64,000 nt of DNA from UBA5614 sp034678545. GTDB taxonomy: Bacteria > Cloacimonadota > Cloacimonadia > Cloacimonadales > Cloacimonadaceae. The DNA lies in assembly GCA_034678545.1 (NCBI GenBank), contig JAXDBS010000032.1:1-64000 (forward strand). Direction: 5' to 3'. This document shows, one piece after another, positions 59,362-64,000 of this stretch; positions within the stretch are counted from its first letter, which is position 1, and each line of letters begins with the position of its first letter. A program made the position numbers and the translations under genes. The notes beneath the pieces are model-generated. The model did no database searches. It was not told the DNA's origin and saw nothing but the letters and a program-made list of their open reading frames with translations.

Positions 59362-62070
59362 TTATTCAGTTGATTTAGCCTTGGTTTTGACTGTCTTGGC
59401 CGCGGAGGCGGGTTTCTTGGCAACAGTGGATTTCTTGATTTTGGGAGCGGCGGTTTTGGCCGCGGCTTTTACAGTCTTGGGTTTTGGCTCTTTGGCGGTT
59501 TTGGCTCCGGCTTTTTTGGCAGTCGCGGTTTTGGAGGTGGTTTTGCGGGCCTTGGGCTTGGGAGTTTCCTCGCCAGAAACGTCGGCCGGCTTCTCCTCAA
59601 CCAGGTCAGCTTCAGGTGTTTCCGCCTGAACGGGAAGGGGTATTTCCTCGGGTGGGGGGGCCTGTGTTTCGGCAGCCTCGGGCTGAGTTTCAAAGACCGG
59701 TTCCGGAGCCTTTGCTTCCGCTTCATCAAGCGCAGCTGGTTCTGCCTGCAGAGGCGCAGTTTCGGTAACAGCTTCGGCTTCCGGCTCGGGCTGCAGCTGA
59801 GTCTCTTCCACTGCGGGGAGCGGCTCAGGCTCAGGGGCCGGGACAGGCTCTTGTTCAACTGGCTGGGCCGGGGCTTCCTCAACGACAGGTTCGGGGGCGG
59901 TAACAACTTCCGGCCGGGGTTGCTCTTCAATGGCTGGAGTTTCCGCGGGTTGCGGTTCTGCCTGAGGTTCCACAGCGGCGGAGATTTCCTCCGGCCGGGT
60001 TTCCAGTTGCTCTGTTGTTGCAGCTTGCGCTGCCTGCGGTTCCTGCTCCGCGGCTTCAGCTTTAAGCTTCTGGCTTTCTTCTCTGGCGCGCTCGCGCTGG
60101 CGGGCGTCCTTTTCAGCTTTCTTTCTTTGCAGTTTTGCTACGCGGTCACGCATGTACTGCTCGTGCAGGGCGATATAATCCTCCTGCAGCTTGGGATCGC
60201 GGGAGAAGAAGAAGGCTTTGACGGACATGATAAGGCGGCGGTTTTCGGTATCCAGCTCGATGACCTTGAGGGGCAGAACCTCTCCGAGGTGAAAGGCGTC
60301 TTCGGAATGCTCCAGCTTGGAAATGGCGAGGTGGGAGATGGGGACAAAGCCCTCCACGACGTAATCGTCGACGACCACGTCAACCAAGATGCCTTTGGGG
60401 ATGAGCTTGCTGACGGTACCGCGGATTTCCGTGTTGACCGGGAGCTGGCCGGGCAGGAATTCCCAGGGGTCGCTGCGGAGCTGTTTGACGCCGAGAGCGA
60501 CGCGGTGCAGGGCGCGGTCGATGGAAAGCACGATGGCCTCCACTTCCTGGTTCTTTTTATAGACTTCCTTGGGATGATAGACCCGTTTGGTCCAACTGAT
60601 GTCGGAGATGTGGATGAGGCCGTCGATGCCGTCCTCGATCTCGACGAAGGCACCGAAAGCCGTGAGGCTTTTGACCTTGCGGCGGAGCACGGTGCCGATG
60701 GGATAGCGGTCCTCAATGGTGAGCCAGGGATTGGCTTCCATCTGTTTCATGCCGAGGGAGATGCGTTTGTTTTCCTTGTCCAGTTCCAGCACTATGGCAT
60801 TGACCGTGTCGTTGACCTTGAGCACGCGCCGGGCGTCGGCGATCTTGCGGGTCCAGGACATCTCGGAGATATGGACGAGGCCTTCCACGCCGGGCTCGAT
60901 TTCGATGAAGGCGCCGTATGACTTGACGCTGACCACTTTGCCGGTGACGCGGGTGCCTTCGGGATATTTGATCTCGATGTGCTCCCAGGGATGGGGGACG
61001 AGCTGTTTGAGTCCGAGGGAGATCTTGCCGTTCTCCTGGTCATAATGGATGACCTTGACCTTAAGCTTGTCGCCGATGCTGAGCATTTCAGCCGGGTGGT
61101 TGATCTTGCCCCAGGACATGTCTGAGAGATGGAGCAGTCCGTCAATGCCGCCCAGGTCGATGAAAGCGCCGTACTGGGTGATGTTCTTGACTTCTCCTTC
61201 CAGTTCGGAGCCCACCTGGATGTGGGACAGCAGCTCGTTGCGTTTGGCGGACATTTCCTCTTCCAGGACTTTCTTGCGTGAGAGGATGATGTTGCGCCTG
61301 TCCTCGTCAAGGCTGACGACCTTGAAGGTCATTTCCTTTCCGATGAACTGGTCGAGGTTGGGAATGGGTTTGAGCGACATTTGCGAGCCGGGCAGGAAGG
61401 CTTCGATGCCGAGCACGTCAACGATCATGCCGCCTTTGACTCGGCGGCGTATGGCGCCGGAGACGGTGCCGTTCTGCTCGAATGTCTCTTTCAGGAGCTG
61501 AATGTTAAGGATGAAATCTGCGCGTTTTTTGGACAGGTGTAGCTTTCCCTCCCCATCTTCCATTTCGCTGATGTAAACGTTGATCTGCGCGTTGCGTTCG
61601 GGGATGCCGGAATAGGCAAACTCGTTGATGGAGATCACTCCCTCGGATTTGTACCCGATGTCTACCATGACTTCCTTTTCCGTGATATTGACCACAATGC
61701 CCGGTACGATCTGACCTTTTTTCAGGTTTGATTCGCTTTCCTCCAGCAACTGCATCATCTCGCTCTGTTCGTGCGGATGGGCAGTCTTGGGCTTGGGGGC
61801 TTTCATCAGGGCGGGCTGTTCTTCCTCTGGCGGTTCGGGTGTTGTCGTTTCCGGGGCGGCGGGTTCTTCCGATACGGGCGGTTCCTCAGCCTGAGGGGAT
61901 TCCGGTTCGGCCGCTTCCGGGGCGGGGGTTACATCAGCAGTTTCTTTGTTCTCGGGTTCCACTTCAGGCGTGGATCCTGTGGACACTTGTTCCTCAATGA
62001 CAGGAGCAGTATCTTCTGTCGTCTCGTTTTTGACTTGGTCTTGGTCCTTTGTTTGGTCATGTGTTACCAT
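59362..62070 (-). CDS. rpsA: 30S ribosomal protein S1 with acidic N-terminus and histone-H1-like tail
   Basis: The 902-residue protein contains six S1 RNA-binding repeats between about 118 and 620; the first three start at KKGQIVPGIVVNITEKEVMV, GTVSGAIRRRVKGGMIVDVL and GSELEGEVKNITQYGAFIDL. S1 binds mRNA to the ribosome. Three parts are added to the usual core of about 550 residues. An acidic, Pro/Glu-rich N-terminal extension of about 110 residues comes first. After the core, a charged helix (AKLQRKKAEKDARQRERARE) and a long Pro/Glu/Ala-rich region lead to a final about 70 residues rich in Lys, Ala and Thr (KPKARKTTSKTATAKKAGAK), which resembles a histone H1 or AlgP tail. It follows cmk-ispH after 9 bp. 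Confidence 0.93.
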   Translation of the reverse strand: MVTHDQTKDQDQVKNETTEDTAPVIEEQVSTGSTPEVEPENKETADVTPAPEAAEPESPQAEEPPVSEEPAAPETTTPEPPEEEQPALMKAPKPKTAHPHEQSEMMQLLEESESNLKKGQIVPGIVVNITEKEVMVDIGYKSEGVISINEFAYSGIPERNAQINVYISEMEDGEGKLHLSKKRADFILNIQLLKETFEQNGTVSGAIRRRVKGGMIVDVLGIEAFLPGSQMSLKPIPNLDQFIGKEMTFKVVSLDEDRRNIILSRKKVLEEEMSAKRNELLSHIQVGSELEGEVKNITQYGAFIDLGGIDGLLHLSDMSWGKINHPAEMLSIGDKLKVKVIHYDQENGKISLGLKQLVPHPWEHIEIKYPEGTRVTGKVVSVKSYGAFIEIEPGVEGLVHISEMSWTRKIADARRVLKVNDTVNAIVLELDKENKRISLGMKQMEANPWLTIEDRYPIGTVLRRKVKSLTAFGAFVEIEDGIDGLIHISDISWTKRVYHPKEVYKKNQEVEAIVLSIDRALHRVALGVKQLRSDPWEFLPGQLPVNTEIRGTVSKLIPKGILVDVVVDDYVVEGFVPISHLAISKLEHSEDAFHLGEVLPLKVIELDTENRRLIMSVKAFFFSRDPKLQEDYIALHEQYMRDRVAKLQRKKAEKDARQRERAREESQKLKAEAAEQEPQAAQAATTEQLETRPEEISAAVEPQAEPQPAETPAIEEQPRPEVVTAPEPVVEEAPAQPVEQEPVPAPEPEPLPAVEETQLQPEPEAEAVTETAPLQAEPAALDEAEAKAPEPVFETQPEAAETQAPPPEEIPLPVQAETPEADLVEEKPADVSGEETPKPKARKTTSKTATAKKAGAKTAKEPKPKTVKAAAKTAAPKIKKSTVAKKPASAAKTVKTKAKSTE

Positions 62071-62079
62071 GATTCCTCC

Positions 62080-63633
62080 TTAATTGACGGGTATATCTTC
62101 GACACTTGTCACGGTTGTCCGATTTCCCGTGAGTTTATTTATTCTGTTATAGACATTCACAATCAGGTGGTCGGGCGTGGAAGCTCCGGCCGATAATCCA
62201 ATTCTGCAATGGGCAGCCACCTGCTCCGGCGTGAGTTCGTCCGCCGTCTCGATGTGGAGCGTGGTAGTGAGGGCGGAGCTCAACTGGAACAGCATGCGCG
62301 TGTTGGAGCTGTTGCGCCCGCCGATGATCACCATGAGGTCACTGCGCGCGGCGAGTGCAGCGGTAGCCTCCTGCCGCAGGGAAGTGGCCGTACAGATGGT
62401 GTTGAAGAGCCTCAGTTCCTTCACCCGGGGCGCCAGGGCGGCCACCAGTTCCTGCAGGGTGGCTGTGTTCTTGGTGGTCTGCGAGATCACGCCCAGCTTT
62501 TTCCAATGCCTGTCCGGCAATTCGTTTCGACCTGTCACCACCAGGGTTTCGCCCTCGCAGTAGGAGAGCATGGCCACCACTTCAGGATGATCCCTGTCGC
62601 CCAGGACGATGACCGGATAGCCTTCCCGGCAGAGCTGACGGATGTTGGCCTGCGCCTTTTCGACAAACGGGCAGGTGGCATCGATCAGGGTATTGCCGTT
62701 TTGCACAAGGGTCTCACGCTCCTGGCGGGTGATCCCGTGGGAGCGGATGATCACTGTGCTGTCACGCAGGCTGGCGGCATCCTCAGCGGGGGTTATTCCG
62801 TCCTGCCGCAACTGCTGCACCATCTGGGGGCTGTGGATCAGCGGTCCCATGGTATAGACAGGTTGCCCGGCCTTGCCGGCCTTCAGCGCCAGCTCTATGG
62901 CCCGCCTGACTCCGAAGCAGAAGCCGGAATGCAGGGCCAGCCTGATCTCCACGCCGCCGCTTTGGAGCAGCTTGTCACATATGTGCCGGTAAAGAAGTTG
63001 CACCTGCTGTTCGATAGTGAGGTCCGTAGTGTCGACCGGGATGGCGTCGTCCGCCGGTTTGAGCGGGGCCAAATCACGGGTGCTATCCTGCCTGTCCCGT
63101 TGCAGCATTTCCTGCAGCACGGTGTCATAATCCGCTGCTTCGCCTTTTGCCTGCAGCTCCCTGCAGCGGCGCCGGGCGCGCTCTTCGGCAGTGGCATTGA
63201 GGAAGAACTTCAGATCGGCCCGCGGGAACACGACCGTCCCGATATCGCGGCCGTCCATGATGACGCCTCCCTCTGCTCCCATCCGGCGCTGCAACTCTAC
63301 CATCTTGGCCCGGACGGCGCCTAACGTGGAAATGTCTGAGGACAGGCGCGAGATGTCTTCCTCCCTGATCCTCTTAGTCACATCAACGCCTTGTAAAAGA
63401 ACCTTGTTGCCTGTGGGACTGTACTCGATGCGCAGATCGATCTTCTGCAACAGCCGGTCAAGGCCGGCAGCGTCACTGTGCTTGACGCCCTTCTCCAGCG
63501 CGGCCAGAGCGCAGGCACGGTACATGGCGCCGGTATCCAGGTAAACATATCCCAGCTTCTGTGCCAGCAGCTTGGCTGTCGTGCTTTTACCCGAAGCGGC
63601 GGGACCGTCTATCGCGATGATCAGTCTCTTCAT
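62080..63633 (-). CDS. cmk-ispH: Fused cytidylate kinase - IspH (LytB)
   Basis: The 517-residue protein joins two housekeeping enzymes. The N-terminal about 220 residues are cytidylate kinase (CMP to CDP): IDGPAASGKSTTAKLLA at 8-24, the YVYLDTGAMYRACALAAL block, and VIMDGRDIGTVVFP. The rest is IspH, which makes isopentenyl and dimethylallyl diphosphate with a 4Fe-4S cluster. Its three cysteines are Cys239 (GFCFGVRRAIE), Cys321 (DATCPFVEKAQ) and Cys414 (TICTATSLRQEA). Other IspH marks are IIRSHGI, GGRNSSNT and GASTPDHLI. All key residues of both enzymes are present. The next gene, rpsA, is also commonly joined to ispH in Clostridia. Confidence 0.95.
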   Translation of the reverse strand: MKRLIIAIDGPAASGKSTTAKLLAQKLGYVYLDTGAMYRACALAALEKGVKHSDAAGLDRLLQKIDLRIEYSPTGNKVLLQGVDVTKRIREEDISRLSSDISTLGAVRAKMVELQRRMGAEGGVIMDGRDIGTVVFPRADLKFFLNATAEERARRRCRELQAKGEAADYDTVLQEMLQRDRQDSTRDLAPLKPADDAIPVDTTDLTIEQQVQLLYRHICDKLLQSGGVEIRLALHSGFCFGVRRAIELALKAGKAGQPVYTMGPLIHSPQMVQQLRQDGITPAEDAASLRDSTVIIRSHGITRQERETLVQNGNTLIDATCPFVEKAQANIRQLCREGYPVIVLGDRDHPEVVAMLSYCEGETLVVTGRNELPDRHWKKLGVISQTTKNTATLQELVAALAPRVKELRLFNTICTATSLRQEATAALAARSDLMVIIGGRNSSNTRMLFQLSSALTTTLHIETADELTPEQVAAHCRIGLSAGASTPDHLIVNVYNRINKLTGNRTTVTSVEDIPVN

Positions 63634-63759
63634 ATCCTGATATTTCTATTTTTTTTCACAAATTCAGCGGCAAGAAATCAAGTCAATCTTTTTTTCCCCG
63701 CCAGCGGCAGCCCCCTTTTCGGGAAAGGAGCAAAGGATCTTCCCACAGAACTGGGCAAA

Positions 63760-63792
63760 AAGAAAAAGGACTCCCGCGGGAGCCCTTTTTCT
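63760..63792 (-). terminator. Rho-independent terminator of the OmpA-type gene
   Basis: On the minus strand, AGAAAAAGGGCTCCCGCGGG folds back on AGTCCTTTTTCT around CTCCCGCGGGAG (63771-63782). It is followed by TTTTTG. It lies 15 bp after the OmpA-type stop at 63807 and separates that gene from cmk-ispH. Confidence 0.8.
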
Positions 63793-63806
63793 TATCATAT
63801 CTGCTA

Positions 63807-64000
63807 TTATTTGATCTTGATGAATTCGATCCTGCGGTTTTGGGCGCGACCTTCCTCAGTATCGTTGGAGGCGATGGGACGGGTTTCGCCCCAGCCGGAA
63901 GTGGTCAGGCGGGTCTCGTCAACGCCGTTCGCCGCCAGGTAGTTTTTCACAGTTTCGGCTCTCCGGCGGGAGAGGTCAAGATTGTATTCGTCCTCGCCCT
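63807..64000 (-). CDS. OmpA-family C-terminal domain protein (partial, runs off right edge)
   Basis: The last 64 codons of a gene on the minus strand are visible. They read EDEYNLDLSRRRAETVKNYL, then RLTTSGWGETRPIASNDTEE and GRAQNRRIEFIKIK. This is the end of the OmpA/MotB peptidoglycan-binding domain, with the NLxLSxxRAxxVxxYL helix and the R(A)xNRR(I/V) motif. Such proteins tie the outer membrane to peptidoglycan. The N-terminal part, which would show whether it is a Pal-like lipoprotein or a barrel, is beyond the edge. The adjacent terminator ends its transcript. Confidence 0.9.
   Translation of the reverse strand, partial: GEDEYNLDLSRRRAETVKNYLAANGVDETRLTTSGWGETRPIASNDTEEGRAQNRRIEFIKIK

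Overview
The window is chromosomal DNA of a Gram-negative, strictly bacterial genome with moderately high GC and dense, often overlapping genes. Lipoproteins, a TonB-dependent receptor, an OmpA-type protein, an Omp85-type barrel, Lnt and Lgt all indicate an outer membrane. Four secreted proteins end in the FlgD/Ig-like carboxy-terminal sorting domain typical of the FCB supergroup, and there are two streptopain-like C10 peptidases and a MutL-type ATPase. Together these suggest Cloacimonadota or a close FCB relative. That placement is inference from gene content, not from a marker phylogeny.

Layout. 1-6.4 kb (minus): glycyl-tRNA synthetase alpha (cut by the edge), a MerR regulator, Lnt, a lipoprotein, RecJ and a small membrane protein. 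6.6-14 kb (plus): a housekeeping run of MazG, an orphan histidine kinase, NAD(P)H-hydrate repair, a molybdopterin-fold lipoprotein, the methylthioadenosine salvage pair MtaD/MtnA, and SmpB. 14.4-23.2 kb (minus): a PSD-like membrane protein, a DUF2147 protein, PurB, a protein with an unusual leucine/aspartate repeat, Lgt, an EtfB without EtfA, then a sugar/exopolysaccharide group (DegT aminotransferase, SLBB export protein, nucleotide-sugar epimerase). 23.5-27.1 kb (minus): a lipoprotein, a TonB-dependent receptor and an ABC ATPase without its permease. 27.3-40.7 kb: large secreted proteins around a 965-residue MutL-like protein. 40.8-48.2 kb (minus): a radical SAM protein, two lipoproteins, a nuclease-fold/Omp85 fusion and a methyltransferase. 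48.5-50.9 kb (plus): an Fe-S assembly operon (Rrf2, IscS, IscU-like). 51.2-56.9 kb (plus): a lipoprotein-like gene coupled to two C10 peptidases. 57.3-64 kb (minus): LemA, a PAP2-type phosphatase fusion, ribosomal protein S1 with long tails, a CMP kinase-IspH fusion, and the end of an OmpA-family gene.

The most unusual signal is not a gene. At least five intergenic gaps hold short inverted arrays built from units repeated at exactly 11 bp. The unit sequence differs between loci but is kept similar within a locus, and two copies 43 kb apart (62/65 identical, opposite orientation) differ by a compensatory base-pair change in the hairpin stem. Other points worth attention are the exo/endonuclease/phosphatase-Omp85 fusion, an S1 protein with a histone-H1-like tail, a strong terminator inside the start of the downstream phosphatase gene, and two proteins that have lost the expected catalytic or metal-binding residue (Ser for Cys in the molybdopterin protein, Ala for Ser in the PSD-like protein).
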